Shown piece after piece: positions 1 to 8,425 of a DNA stretch of 64,000 nucleotides. The stretch's first letter is position 1; every line of letters begins with the position of its first letter. The position numbers were made by a program, and so were the translations under genes. The DNA is from Catellatospora methionotrophica. Its GTDB lineage: Bacteria; Actinomycetota; Actinomycetes; Mycobacteriales; Micromonosporaceae. The notes below the pieces were generated by a model. It made no database searches and was not told the origin of the DNA. It worked only from the letters and a program-made list of their open reading frames with translations. Location of the stretch: the NCBI RefSeq assembly GCF_011297335.1, contig NZ_JAAOTJ010000002.1, positions 124,001 through 188,000 of the forward strand. The letters run 5' to 3'.

Positions 1-2
1 GG

Positions 3-344
3 ACGCGGCGCTGGGCCGGCGACGGCATCACGGTCAACGCGGTGATGCCCGGCGCGATCCGGACCAACCTGCAGCGCTACGTCTCCGACGAGGAGCTGGA
101 CCGGCTGCGGGCGCAGATGGGCGGCGGCGACTTCCTGTGGAAGACCCCGGAGCAGGGTGCGTCCACCTCGGTGCTGCTGGCGACCTCGCCGCTGCTGGAC
201 GGGATCGGCGGGCGGTACTTCGAGGACTGCGCCGAGGCGGAGCCCGCCACCGGCGGCAGCCGTCGCGGAGTGGCGGCGTACGCGCTGGACCCGGCCGCCG
301 CGCAGCGGCTGTGGGAGGTCACCGAGCAGACCCTGGCGGGCTGA
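3..344 (+). CDS. SDR family oxidoreductase, C-terminal part (5' end outside window)
   Basis: Partial gene entering from the left edge, open from base 3. The visible 113 codons begin WAGDGITVNAVMPGAIRTNL, the conserved segment after the active-site helix of short-chain dehydrogenases (N-A-V-x-P-G, then T at the substrate loop). The tail (YFEDCAEA..., ALDPAAAQRLWEVTEQ) resembles larger SDRs of the retinol dehydrogenase/WWOX-like type, where a residue run after the Rossmann fold closes the substrate pocket. The nucleotide-binding glycine motif and the Ser-Tyr-Lys catalytic residues lie outside the window, so cofactor and activity cannot be checked. Substrate unknown. Confidence 0.85.
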   Translation, partial: TRRWAGDGITVNAVMPGAIRTNLQRYVSDEELDRLRAQMGGGDFLWKTPEQGASTSVLLATSPLLDGIGGRYFEDCAEAEPATGGSRRGVAAYALDPAAAQRLWEVTEQTLAG

Positions 345-398
345 TCGTCAGGGTGGCCCGTCCCCACGGACAGGCCACCCGTCCGGCGATGCCGCGGG

Positions 399-1154
399 TT
401 ACTCGGCGAGGAAGTCGGTGACGGCGGCGGTGAAGGCGGCGGGGTGGTCGCGGCGTACGCAGTGGCCTGCGCCGGTGACGCGGAGGGCGGTGAAGGGTCC
501 GGCGGCGGTGTCGGCGCAGTCGTCGGCGTTGGCTTCGGTGAGCAGGCCGCCCCGGGAGGCCTCGCCGTAGATCAGCAGGGTGGGGCAGGTGACCGCAGCC
601 AGTGAGGTGAGCAGCGGCGGGCCGGGCTCGTAGGGGAGGTCGTAGTAGCGGGCGTCGAACTCGCCCTTGCTGACCGCCCACGGGCCGTACTCGGCGTCGG
701 GCCAGCCCGGGTTGTCCGCGCGGCCCTTGGCGATCCGCGCGTCGAGGTCCAGTGCCTGCAGTTCGGCCAGCCAGGACGGCATGGCGTCGGCGGCGAGCGT
801 GTGGTGCGGGCCGGGCGGATCCTCCAGCACCAGCGCCCGGACCAGTTCGGGTCGGGCGGCGGCCAGCGCTGCGGCGGCCAGCGCGCCCATCGAGTGCCCG
901 ATCACGACGACCGGCGGCAGCCCGAGCGCGTCGAGCAGCAACGCGGCGTCGGCGGCGTTGGCCGCGGTGCCGGTGGGCGCCTCGGGCAGCCCGGACGAGC
1001 CGTGGCCACGGGCGTCCAGGGTGATCGCGCCGGCGTGCGCGGTCAGCTCCGCCAGCACCGGGTCCCAGCACGCACCGGAGTCGGAGAAGCCGTGCAGGAG
1101 CAGCAGACCGGGCTCGCCGCCGTGGCGCTCCCAGGCGAGATGAGCGGTGCGCAC
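399..1154 (-). CDS. Alpha/beta hydrolase
   Basis: A 251-residue single-domain alpha/beta-hydrolase. Visible landmarks are the oxyanion segment LLLLHGFSDSG (about 17-27), the nucleophile elbow GHSMG with Ser88, the acid segment LLIYGE and the C-terminal GAGHCVRRDHP that carries the catalytic His. The GTG at 1154 is chosen because GGGAGG stands at 1166-1161, six bases upstream; an in-frame ATG at 1190 lacks such a site. It lies tail-to-tail with the SDR and head-to-tail behind the GH12 cellulase, but no functional link is evident. Family members include esterases, C-C hydrolases and lactonases; the substrate cannot be told from sequence. Confidence 0.88.
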   Translation of the reverse strand: MRTAHLAWERHGGEPGLLLLHGFSDSGACWDPVLAELTAHAGAITLDARGHGSSGLPEAPTGTAANAADAALLLDALGLPPVVVIGHSMGALAAAALAAARPELVRALVLEDPPGPHHTLAADAMPSWLAELQALDLDARIAKGRADNPGWPDAEYGPWAVSKGEFDARYYDLPYEPGPPLLTSLAAVTCPTLLIYGEASRGGLLTEANADDCADTAAGPFTALRVTGAGHCVRRDHPAAFTAAVTDFLAE

Positions 1155-1303
1155 CGGGGACCTCCCAAGAAGATGATCAGGGGAGACCATACACCGGCGA
1201 AAGCGCGACCGCGCCGCAGCGCGCGGGCCGCTGGGCTGCGGCAGATGCGTGACGTGCGGCGGAGCCGGTGGGCCCCGCCGCACGTCATCGGGTGGTACGC
1301 GGA

Positions 1304-2698
1304 CTACGAGGCGCTGCAGGAGTACACGGTCGGCAGCGCGGTGCTGCCGTTGGGGCGGCTGGCCTGGAAGCCCCACGACGCGGTCTGGCCCGGCGCGAGG
1401 GTGCCGTTCCAGTTCTGGTTGGTCTCGGTCACGTTCTGCCCGCTGACCACGGCCGCCTGCGGCCAGGAGCCGGTGTGCGCGTGGCCCGAGGGCAGGGTCG
1501 CCGTCGACGACCAGCCGTTGATCGTGGCCGAGCCGGTGTTGGTGACCGTCACCTGCATGACGTACCCGTTGTTCCACTGATTCTGGACCGTGGCGGTCGT
1601 CGTGCAGCCGCCGCCGCCTCCGCCGCCACCGGTGGTGGTGACGTTGACGATGCCGGAGTAACCGGACGTGCCCGCCGCGTTGCTGGCGCGCACCCGGTAC
1701 CGGTACGTGGTGTTGGCGGCGAGCCCCGAGTTGCTGAACGACGGCGAGGACGACGTGCCGACCTGGCTGAAGCTGGTGCTCGAAGCGCCTGTCGCTCGTT
1801 CGATCAGATAGCTGCCGACCGTGCCGGACGACGCCGACCAGCTCAGCGACGCGCTGCTGGCGGTCACATTGGACGCGCTCGGCGTGCCGGGGGTGCCGGG
1901 CGGCTGGGTGCCACCGCCGGTGGTTACCGACGCGGAGAACGAGTTGACGGCCAGGCCCACGCCGCCGATCCACGGCTCGAATCCGGCCTGGACGCTGGTC
2001 AGGTACCAGTTGTTGGTGCCGTACTGCGAGCCGCGGGTGAACGTGTCGCGGACGAAGTCCATCACGTCGAAGCTGAGCGAGTTGATGATCGAGCCGGTGA
2101 ACAGGTACGACACCACGTTGTTGGCGCCGTTGCTGCCGGTCCAGACGGCCCAGCTGCGCCCGGCGATGCTGGCGGTGCCGGTCTGCGAACCGATGGGCTG
2201 GATGCTGCCCTGCCGGTTGAACCAGATCATGATCTCGGTGTCCTGGACGCCGGAGACGTTGGTGTCGGCGTTGAGCCAGATGTCGTACGAGGCGTTGTAG
2301 GTGCCGCTGCCCGGGTAGCTGTAGCTGATGCTGCTGGGCGCGGTGCCGATGGTGCTGAGCTGCTTGGGCAGCGGGGAGCCGGGGCTGCAGTTGGTGTAGT
2401 GGCAGCCCAGGAAGATGGACGGGTAGGACACCGGCGCACCCGAGGTGCTGCCGACGCCGTCCTGCTGGGTGATGCTGAAGCCGTTGCCGGTGGTGTTGAT
2501 GCACTGGGTGGCGCTGGTGCCCCACCGGTTGTTCTGGATCACGTAGTTGCCGGCGACGGTGGTGCCGTACTGCTCGCAGATCGTCGCGGCCTGGGCGGGC
2601 TGCGCCGCGAGAAGGCTCACGGCGGTCGCGGCGACGGTCAGCGCGATGGCTGAGGCGATCGTCGTCAGGCGGTGCTTTCTGCTCGTCGTGGCGGGCAT
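1304..2698 (-). CDS. Secreted GH12 endoglucanase with FN3 and CBM2 modules
   Basis: A 464-residue secreted cellulase. A Sec signal peptide ends near AQPAQA-A (residue 38). The GH12 catalytic domain spans about 39-265 with the two expected glutamates: Glu155 in TEIMIW (nucleophile) and Glu241 in GFEPWIGG (acid/base). A fibronectin type III domain (about 275-355), a polyglycine linker and a C-terminal CBM2 cellulose-binding module (about 365-464, with the NGY, SW and NWNGTL segments) follow. GH12 enzymes cleave beta-1,4-glucan and often xyloglucan outside the cell. The ATG at 2698 has AAGGAG eight bases upstream. A CebR-type palindrome sits 45 bases upstream of the start, so cellobiose-type induction is likely. 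Confidence 0.95.
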   Translation of the reverse strand: MPATTSRKHRLTTIASAIALTVAATAVSLLAAQPAQAATICEQYGTTVAGNYVIQNNRWGTSATQCINTTGNGFSITQQDGVGSTSGAPVSYPSIFLGCHYTNCSPGSPLPKQLSTIGTAPSSISYSYPGSGTYNASYDIWLNADTNVSGVQDTEIMIWFNRQGSIQPIGSQTGTASIAGRSWAVWTGSNGANNVVSYLFTGSIINSLSFDVMDFVRDTFTRGSQYGTNNWYLTSVQAGFEPWIGGVGLAVNSFSASVTTGGGTQPPGTPGTPSASNVTASSASLSWSASSGTVGSYLIERATGASSTSFSQVGTSSSPSFSNSGLAANTTYRYRVRASNAAGTSGYSGIVNVTTTGGGGGGGGCTTTATVQNQWNNGYVMQVTVTNTGSATINGWSSTATLPSGHAHTGSWPQAAVVSGQNVTETNQNWNGTLAPGQTASWGFQASRPNGSTALPTVYSCSAS

Positions 2699-2742
2699 GT
2701 CACTCCTTGGGCAGGGGAGGAGAGATCGGGTGGTGCCAGGAC

Positions 2743-2756
2743 TGGGAGCGCTTCCA
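2743..2756. promoter_or_regulatory. CebR/CelR-type LacI operator upstream of the GH12 gene
   Basis: The 14-mer TGGGAGCGCTTCCA differs at one base from TGGGAGCGCTCCCA, the established operator of the LacI-family cellulose regulators CelR (Thermobifida) and CebR (Streptomyces). It lies 45 bases ahead of the GH12 start codon, where a repressor would block transcription. The regulator gene itself is not in this window. Confidence 0.75.
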
Positions 2757-2923
2757 TCGGTCACCATAGGCCATCGTCGAAGTCCCTGTAAACAAAACCA
2801 TCGACAGTAATCAGTTTCATGGAAGTTACACGCGCGGCACGGTTTCGTTACCTTTCGGACCGCCGCTGGCTGCCCACGCACCGGATGGGAGGATGCGGGT
2901 TCGAGTCTGGGGAGGGGTACGCG

Positions 2924-4537
2924 GTGGGAGATCTGCAGCGGCTGCGCGAGGTCGCGGCACAGGTGTACGGCTGGACGGAGCTGCGCCCGGCGCAGGAGGA
3001 GGCGATGGCTCACGTCGTCGCGGGCCGCGACACGATCGTGGTGTCGCCGACCGGCTCCGGCAAGTCCGCCATCTACCAGGTCCCGGCGCTGGTCGTGGGC
3101 GGGCCGACGATCGTGGTGTCGCCGCTCATCGCGCTGCAACGCGACCAGGTCAAGAACCTCGTCGACCGGGGCGCGCCCGACGCGCACGTGGTGAACTCGT
3201 CGCGCAGCAACCGCGACAACGACGCCGCGTTCGAGGCGCTGCGCGCCGGTGACGCCGAATTCCTGTTCCTGGCGCCCGAGCAGCTGGCCAAGGACGAGGT
3301 CGTGGCGCAGCTGCTGGAGGCCAAGCCGTCGCTGTTCGTGGTGGACGAGGCGCACTGCGTCTCCTCGTGGGGCCACGACTTCCGGCCCGACTACCTGCGC
3401 CTGGGCGAGGTCATCGAGCGACTGGGCCACCCGACCGTGCTGGCGCTGACCGCGACCGCGTCGCCGCCGGTGCGCGCCGACATCGTCGAGCGGCTGCGCA
3501 TGCGCGACGCGGTGCAGCTGGTCAAGGGCTTCGACCGGCCCAACATCCGGCTGGAGGTGTCCCGCGAGATCACCGAGCGGGAGAAGCGCCGCGAGATCAT
3601 CGACCGCATCATCGCCCTCGACCCGCCGGGCCTGCTGTATGTGCAGACGCGCGGCGAGACCGAGGAGTACGCGCAGGCGCTGCGCGAAGCCGGTGAGGAG
3701 TCGTACGCGTACCACGCGGGTCTGAGCTCTGCGGAACGCTCGGCGGTGCACGACGCGTTCCTGGCCTCCGACCGGGTCGTGGTCGTGGCGACGTCGGCGT
3801 TCGGCATGGGCATCGACAAGCCGAACGTGCGCTTCGTCGTGCACGCCGCGCCCGCCGAGTCGCTGGACTCCTACTACCAGCAGATCGGCCGCGCCGGACG
3901 CGACGGCGACCCGGCCACGGCGGTGCTCTACTTCCGCCCCGAGGACCTGCGCCTGCCGCGTTTCTTCTCCTCCGGCACCGTCGACGAGGAGCTGCTGACC
4001 CGCGTCGGCGCGGGCGTCATCGCCGCCGACGGCCCGGTGCGCATCGACGACCTCGTCGAGGAGCTGGACGTGACCCGCTCGCGGGTCACCCGGTCGATCA
4101 ACCTGCTGCAGGAGGCCGGGGCGGTCCTCACCACGGGCAAGGGCGTGCGCTGGACCGGCGGCGAGCTGGCCGACGCCGTCGCGGCCGCCGCGGTCGAGGC
4201 CGCGCAGATGCGCACCATCGAGCTGACCCGGGTCGAGATGATGCGCGGGTACGCCGAGACCGGCGACTGCCGCCGCCAGTTCCTGCTCGGCTACTTCGGC
4301 GAAGACCTGGTCGAGACGTGCGGCAGCTGCGACACGTGCGCCGCGGGCACCGCCGACGCCCAGTCCGACGTGGACACCGGCTTCCCGGTGCAGTCGCGGG
4401 TGACCCACGGGCAGTGGGGTCCGGGCGTCGTGATGCGCGAGGAGAACGACCGGATCACGGTGCTGTTCGACGAGGTCGGCTACCGCACCCTGTCCCTGAA
4501 GGCCGTGCGCGCGCGTAACCTGCTCACCCCGGCCTGA
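2924..4537 (+). CDS. RecQ-family ATP-dependent DNA helicase
   Basis: A 537-residue superfamily 2 helicase, 3'-5' polarity in known relatives. Visible motifs are motif 0/I (RPAQEEAM; SPTGSGKS, residues about 41-48), motif II DEAH at 141-144 within VVDEAHCVSSWGHDFRPDY, motif III ALTATA, motif V GMGIDKPNVRFV and motif VI QQIGRAGRDG. A RecQ-type zinc-binding cluster (CRRQFLLGYFGE...CGSCDTC) and winged-helix segment follow. There is no HRDC domain; instead a short C-terminal GQWGPGVVMREENDRITVLF module ends the protein, as in many actinobacterial short RecQ proteins. The GTG at 2924 is chosen because GGAGG lies eight bases upstream; an ATG at 2819 has no ribosome site. Acts in recombination repair. 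Confidence 0.93.
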   Translation: MGDLQRLREVAAQVYGWTELRPAQEEAMAHVVAGRDTIVVSPTGSGKSAIYQVPALVVGGPTIVVSPLIALQRDQVKNLVDRGAPDAHVVNSSRSNRDNDAAFEALRAGDAEFLFLAPEQLAKDEVVAQLLEAKPSLFVVDEAHCVSSWGHDFRPDYLRLGEVIERLGHPTVLALTATASPPVRADIVERLRMRDAVQLVKGFDRPNIRLEVSREITEREKRREIIDRIIALDPPGLLYVQTRGETEEYAQALREAGEESYAYHAGLSSAERSAVHDAFLASDRVVVVATSAFGMGIDKPNVRFVVHAAPAESLDSYYQQIGRAGRDGDPATAVLYFRPEDLRLPRFFSSGTVDEELLTRVGAGVIAADGPVRIDDLVEELDVTRSRVTRSINLLQEAGAVLTTGKGVRWTGGELADAVAAAAVEAAQMRTIELTRVEMMRGYAETGDCRRQFLLGYFGEDLVETCGSCDTCAAGTADAQSDVDTGFPVQSRVTHGQWGPGVVMREENDRITVLFDEVGYRTLSLKAVRARNLLTPA

Positions 4538-4546
4538 TCCGCCTGT

Positions 4547-4581
4547 GCCACCAGGTGCTCGTCTCGTGAGCGCCTGGTGGC
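4547..4581 (+). terminator. Hairpin terminator after recQ-type helicase
   Basis: Arms 4547-4560 and 4568-4581 form a 14-base-pair stem (GCCACCAGG...CCTGGTGGC core, one G-U pair) with a 7-base loop, ten bases after the stop codon. No T-run follows, as is common in high-GC actinobacteria. Confidence 0.75.
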
Positions 4582-4711
4582 GGGCCCCGCGACTCGTGCC
4601 ACATCGGATCCGTGCAAGCTTCGAAACATTTACGAAAACTAGGGACCTCCGCTCGCGGGCGGGTTTAGCGTCGGGCACCCGCACGGCTCCACCCGACCAT
4701 TCGGAGTAGTG

Positions 4712-6361
4712 ATGACCCGTTCCCTGTACGGGCGTGGGCGGCTCGCGGCTGCCCTCGCCGTTACTGCCGCCGCTCTGACCATGCTCGTCGCGCCACCGGC
4801 GCACGCCGCCGTCAACGGCCGCAACCTGCCCCCCGACGGCAAGGTCCGGCTGTTCATGGGCCAGGACTCGACCACGCTGGCCGACTACAAGCGCGACGTG
4901 CTCGACCCGGCCCCGTCCGCGCCCCGGCCCGGCGGCGTCACCCTGTACACCAACCTGCTGCTGGGCGGCACGCCCGGCCCGCTGGCGGGCTTCTACGGCC
5001 CCGTCGACTACGGCTCGGGCGTCTACGACTTCCCGGCCACGCTCAGCCAGTACCCCGGCGCGTCGCTGGCCGTCGGCCTGTACCTGTCGGACGCCACGTC
5101 GGGCTGCGGCAACCAGCCGCTGCGCGCCATCATGGGCCGCAACGACGCCGACGTCACCAGCGGCAACCCCAACCTGATCACGTCGTACCGGGCGAAGGTC
5201 GACGAGATGGTGAACTGGCTCAAGAACACCGGCCGGGAGGTGTTCCTGCGCATCGGCTACGAGTACGACGGCCCGTGGAACTGCTACAGCGCCGACTTCT
5301 ACAAGGAGGCGTTCCGCTACATCAAGGGCCGCATCGACGCGCTCGGCGCGACGAGGGTCGCCACGGTGTGGCAGTCGGCGGCGTGGCCGATCGACGAGAG
5401 CCCGAACAACCCGGAGTACAACTACATCGTCACCGCCACGAACCACTTCGACGTGTGGTACCCGGGTGACGCGTACGTGGACTGGGTGGGGCTGTCGGCG
5501 TTCTACGGTGCGACGTACAACCAGGTGCAGTGGGCCTGCAAGGCGCCGTCGACCTCGCCGCGCGCGCTGCAGGACCGGGTGCTGAACTTCGCCCGCGGGC
5601 ACGGCAAGCCCGTCATGATCGCCGAGGCGTCGCCGCAGGGCTTCACCACCGGCGCGAAGACCCGCAGCTGCATCTTCAACAAGAGCCCGCAGGCGACCAC
5701 CGCCGACTCCATCTGGAACACCTGGTACGCCGACTTCTTCGGCTACATCGCCGCGAACACCGACGTGATCCGGGCCGTGGCGTACATCAACGCCAACTGG
5801 GACGCCCAGCCCAACTGGCAGTGCAACGGCGCTCCGGCGGGCCAGCCGGGCTGCGCGAACGGCTACTGGGGCGACTCGCGTATCCAGGCCGACGCCACGA
5901 TCCGCAGCCGGTTCCTGGCCGAACTCGGCAACTCCCGCTGGGTCAACGGATCGGGGAGCGGCACGCCGGAGCGTACGGTCCGGGGCGTCGGCTCGAACCG
6001 CTGCCTGGACGTGTCCGGGGGCCGCACCGCCGACGGCACCAAGGTGCAGCTGTGGGACTGCCTGAACAACCCGGCGCAGAAGTGGCGGGTGGAGTCCAAC
6101 GGCTCGCTGGTCAACCCGAACTCGGGCAAGTGCCTGGACGTGGCCGGCGGCGCGACGGCCAACGGCACGATCGTGCGGCTGTGGACCTGCCTGGGCAACG
6201 GCGCGCAGCGCTGGACGGTCAACGCCAACGGCACCCTCGTCAACCAGCAGTCGGGCAAGTGCCTCGACGCCGACGGCTGGGGCACCGCCAACGGCACCCA
6301 GATGATCATCTGGACCTGCGGCAGCCCGGTCCAGTCCAACCAGAACTGGGTCGTGGCCTGA
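4712..6361 (+). CDS. Secreted GH26-type glycoside hydrolase with C-terminal ricin-type lectin (CBM13)
   Basis: A 549-residue secreted enzyme. The signal peptide ends near APPAHA-A. The catalytic region (about 35-405) carries Glu184 in RIGYEYDG and Glu305 in MIAEASP, the positions of acid/base and nucleophile in GH26-type clan A enzymes. Residues about 415-549 are a beta-trefoil ricin-type lectin with three repeats, each having a CLDV/CLDA segment and a Q-x-W motif. GH26 members are mainly beta-mannanases or related endo-beta-glycanases; which substrate is used here is not certain. ATG 4712 is preferred over GTG 4709 because GGAG at 4703-4706 is properly spaced from it. The AT-rich stretch at 4620-4642 is the probable promoter region. 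Confidence 0.82.
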   Translation: MTRSLYGRGRLAAALAVTAAALTMLVAPPAHAAVNGRNLPPDGKVRLFMGQDSTTLADYKRDVLDPAPSAPRPGGVTLYTNLLLGGTPGPLAGFYGPVDYGSGVYDFPATLSQYPGASLAVGLYLSDATSGCGNQPLRAIMGRNDADVTSGNPNLITSYRAKVDEMVNWLKNTGREVFLRIGYEYDGPWNCYSADFYKEAFRYIKGRIDALGATRVATVWQSAAWPIDESPNNPEYNYIVTATNHFDVWYPGDAYVDWVGLSAFYGATYNQVQWACKAPSTSPRALQDRVLNFARGHGKPVMIAEASPQGFTTGAKTRSCIFNKSPQATTADSIWNTWYADFFGYIAANTDVIRAVAYINANWDAQPNWQCNGAPAGQPGCANGYWGDSRIQADATIRSRFLAELGNSRWVNGSGSGTPERTVRGVGSNRCLDVSGGRTADGTKVQLWDCLNNPAQKWRVESNGSLVNPNSGKCLDVAGGATANGTIVRLWTCLGNGAQRWTVNANGTLVNQQSGKCLDADGWGTANGTQMIIWTCGSPVQSNQNWVVA

Positions 6362-6403
6362 CAGACCACCGGTGACACCGGCGCCCGGTGCCGGTGGCCG
6401 AAC

Positions 6404-6442
6404 GACGCCCGGTCGCGGTGGACTCCACCGCGACCGGGCGTC
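6404..6442. terminator. Bidirectional hairpin terminator between convergent genes
   Basis: A perfect 18-base-pair stem (6404-6421 with 6425-6442) closed by a 3-base loop ACT lies between the GH26 stop and the stop of the convergent three-repeat gene, so it can end transcription from both sides. Confidence 0.85.
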
Positions 6443-6458
6443 ACCGGCGTCAGGCAGG

Positions 6459-7325
6459 TCAGTTCGCGCAGACCGCGAACGCCCGGACCTTCCAGTTGCC
6501 GCTGAAGCCGTTGTCGTCCTCGGTCGCGGTCGCCGTGACCGCGGTGGTCGACACGGCATGCACGGCGGTCAGCCGGACCTGCCCCTCGCCGCCGAGGATC
6601 TCCGCACCGACCCCGTGCACCCGGCGCCCCGCCGAGCAGGTGACCGTCACCGACTTCACGCTGGTGGAGCTGAGCACGCTGTCGTCGAGCAGCCGCTCGT
6701 AGCCCGCGGGCTGGTTCGCGCAGATCGCGCGGGCCTGCACCTGCCAGTCGGCGGCGAAGCCGGTGCCGTCCTCCGCGCCGGTGACCGTGACGCTGCTGGT
6801 GTCGATCCGCAGATCCTCCAGGATCAGCTCGCTGGTCGACGCACCGCTGACCGCACCGCCCACGCCCAGCGCGACCTTGCCGATCGGGCAGCTGACCAGG
6901 TGCGATTTGGTGCTCGGCGACGACCAGGCGGAGCTGCCGGAGACGACCTGATAGCCCGAGGGGGCCGGGGCGCAGAGCACGGTCGCCGACAGCGACCAGT
7001 TCGACGCGGTGCCGTTCTCATCCTCGCGCCCGGTCACCGACCACGTGGTGTCGCCCGACACGGGCAGCATGAAGTCCAGGCCGATGTTGCCGGTCGCGCC
7101 GGTGACGGCACCACCGCCGCCGAGCGCGACGGTGCCGGCCGGGCAGGCCCTGTTCTGGGTCTTGGCCACGCTGTCGCTGGGGCCGGTGGAGCTCTGGCGG
7201 GTCAGTCCGGGGACCGCCGCCGCCGGGCCCGCCAGGGCGAGCTGGCTCACCGCGAGGGAGCTCAGCGCCAGGCCGGTGGCCAGGGCAGCGCGGGACAGCC
7301 GGTGGTGGTTCGCTCGTGCCTGCAT
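6459..7325 (-). CDS. Secreted protein with three tandem cysteine-framed repeats
   Basis: A 288-residue exported protein of unknown function. The signal peptide covers about residues 1-38 (ALATGLALSSLAVSQLALAGPAAA). The mature part consists of three repeats of about 65-75 residues. Each begins with Cys-x-x-G-x-x-V/R-x-x-G-x-G and ends in VLCAP/AICAN/AVCAN, with a conserved T-x-x-E-D-x-x-G-x-x-x-x-W segment in the middle, so each repeat could close on a disulfide. The ATG at 7325 has AGGAGA eight bases upstream. It faces the GH26 gene. Proteins of this look are common in actinobacterial exoproteomes; a carbohydrate- or wall-binding role is possible but not shown. Confidence 0.8.
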   Translation of the reverse strand: MQARANHHRLSRAALATGLALSSLAVSQLALAGPAAAVPGLTRQSSTGPSDSVAKTQNRACPAGTVALGGGGAVTGATGNIGLDFMLPVSGDTTWSVTGREDENGTASNWSLSATVLCAPAPSGYQVVSGSSAWSSPSTKSHLVSCPIGKVALGVGGAVSGASTSELILEDLRIDTSSVTVTGAEDGTGFAADWQVQARAICANQPAGYERLLDDSVLSSTSVKSVTVTCSAGRRVHGVGAEILGGEGQVRLTAVHAVSTTAVTATATEDDNGFSGNWKVRAFAVCAN

Positions 7326-7416
7326 CGAAGTCTCCTGTGCTGGTAGGGAGACTTCAACGTATGAACGCGAGCGGGACTCGTATGTGGACTTCTCCACACA
7401 CCGGCGGTGGCCATGA

Positions 7417-8271
7417 TTACAGCGACGGGTTTCTGACCTGCGCAAAGTCGCCGATCCGACGGACGGCCCGCCACCTCACCGCTGCGCGCAACTGCAGCCC
7501 CTTGCCGTCGGGGCCGGTGAGGGTCAGCCGGTCGGCGGTCACCTGCCAGGTCACCTCGCCCTTCAGGGTGGCGAGCACGGCGCGCTCCAGCTTGTCGACG
7601 TCGTCGGCGCAGGCCATCTTCGTCGTGAACAGGTCGCCGAAGGTGATGGTCTTCTCGCCGAGCACGGCGCTGCCGCCCATGGTGTTGCAGCCGGTGTGGC
7701 CCTGCACCTTGCCGTCGGCGAATTCGAGGTAGGCGGTCGCGCCGTTCGGCACGGAGCCGGCGCTCTGCCCGTCGAGCACGGTGTCGACCTGCCAGCGGTT
7801 GCCGGTCAGCGGGCGGTCCGGATCGGCGGACTCCTGGTCCTGCAAGGTGACCTCCATGGTGTCGGTGCGCAGTTTCAGCACGTCTCCGGTCAGTTCCCAG
7901 GTCGGCCCGGCCTGCAGGAAGCCGGAGACCAGCTCGTCCTGCGCGTGCCGGGCCGGGTCGCAGCCCATGTCGGTCATGCTGACGTCGCCGGTCATACGCA
8001 GGCGGCCGCCGGTCAGGTCGGCGTCGCCGCCCATGCTGTTGCATCCGGCGGTGGCTCCGACATGGCCCCGGTCGTCGAGCGTGAGCCGGATGCGGGTGTC
8101 CTTGACGAGGGCGAAGGGCTTGCCGTCGCGGACGACGGCGGTGGACAGGAAGGTCCGCCCGGCCAGGACGGCGCCGTCGCCGGGCGGGCTGCCCGCGCCG
8201 GTGTCCTGGGGCTGCGCGCACGCGGCGAGCAGCAGGAGGGTCAGCAGCGGTACTACGCGCACGGTGTTCAC
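7417..8271 (-). CDS. Lipoprotein with two META (HslJ-like) domains
   Basis: A 284-residue lipoprotein. Residues 1-18 form a hydrophobic signal ending in the lipobox LLAAC. Two META domains follow. Each has the diagnostic GCNSMGG/GCNTMGG turn preceded by a strand with G-x-x-x-G-x-T/A, and a later MGCD or MACADD segment. META domains occur in the Escherichia coli heat-shock protein HslJ and in many outer-surface lipoproteins; their biochemical role is unsettled. The GTG at 8271 has GAAGG four bases upstream. The last 20 residues (VRWRAVRRIGDFAQ...) look unlike a META domain, so the original stop may have been lost and read-through into the spacer may have occurred. Confidence 0.82.
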   Translation of the reverse strand: MNTVRVVPLLTLLLLAACAQPQDTGAGSPPGDGAVLAGRTFLSTAVVRDGKPFALVKDTRIRLTLDDRGHVGATAGCNSMGGDADLTGGRLRMTGDVSMTDMGCDPARHAQDELVSGFLQAGPTWELTGDVLKLRTDTMEVTLQDQESADPDRPLTGNRWQVDTVLDGQSAGSVPNGATAYLEFADGKVQGHTGCNTMGGSAVLGEKTITFGDLFTTKMACADDVDKLERAVLATLKGEVTWQVTADRLTLTGPDGKGLQLRAAVRWRAVRRIGDFAQVRNPSL

Positions 8272-8368
8272 CTTACCTTCGACCTTCCGTAAGCCCGATG
8301 GGTTCCATACAGGGACCACGATGTCCCGACAGCGGGCGTCGGGGTAACGCGGCAGTCAGCGGGTGGTC

Positions 8369-8415
8369 GGAAGGGCACCTTCCCATCGCGCGTGGCGATG
8401 GGAAGGTGCCCTTCC
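8369..8415. terminator. GGAAGGGCACCTTCC-type palindrome, terminator of the VWA gene
   Basis: A perfect 21-base-pair stem (8369-8389 with 8395-8415, loop GCGTG) eleven bases beyond the VWA gene stop. The same arm core recurs at 28154-28205 and in part at 46338-46355, so this is a member of a repeated terminator-like element. Confidence 0.8.
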
Positions 8416-8425
8416 TCGCACGCGG

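Noticed and set aside
4612-4645. Xylan-type regulator box (CGAAA...TTTCG) before the GH26 gene
   Set aside because: The sequence has CGAAACATTTACGAAA, which is only loosely palindromic; too weak to call a named operator.
1268-6559. Very long open frames on both strands across the GH12, RecQ and GH26 genes
   Set aside because: These are typical shadow frames of high-GC codon bias; their translations are Arg/Gly/Ala-rich and lack domain motifs outside the true genes.
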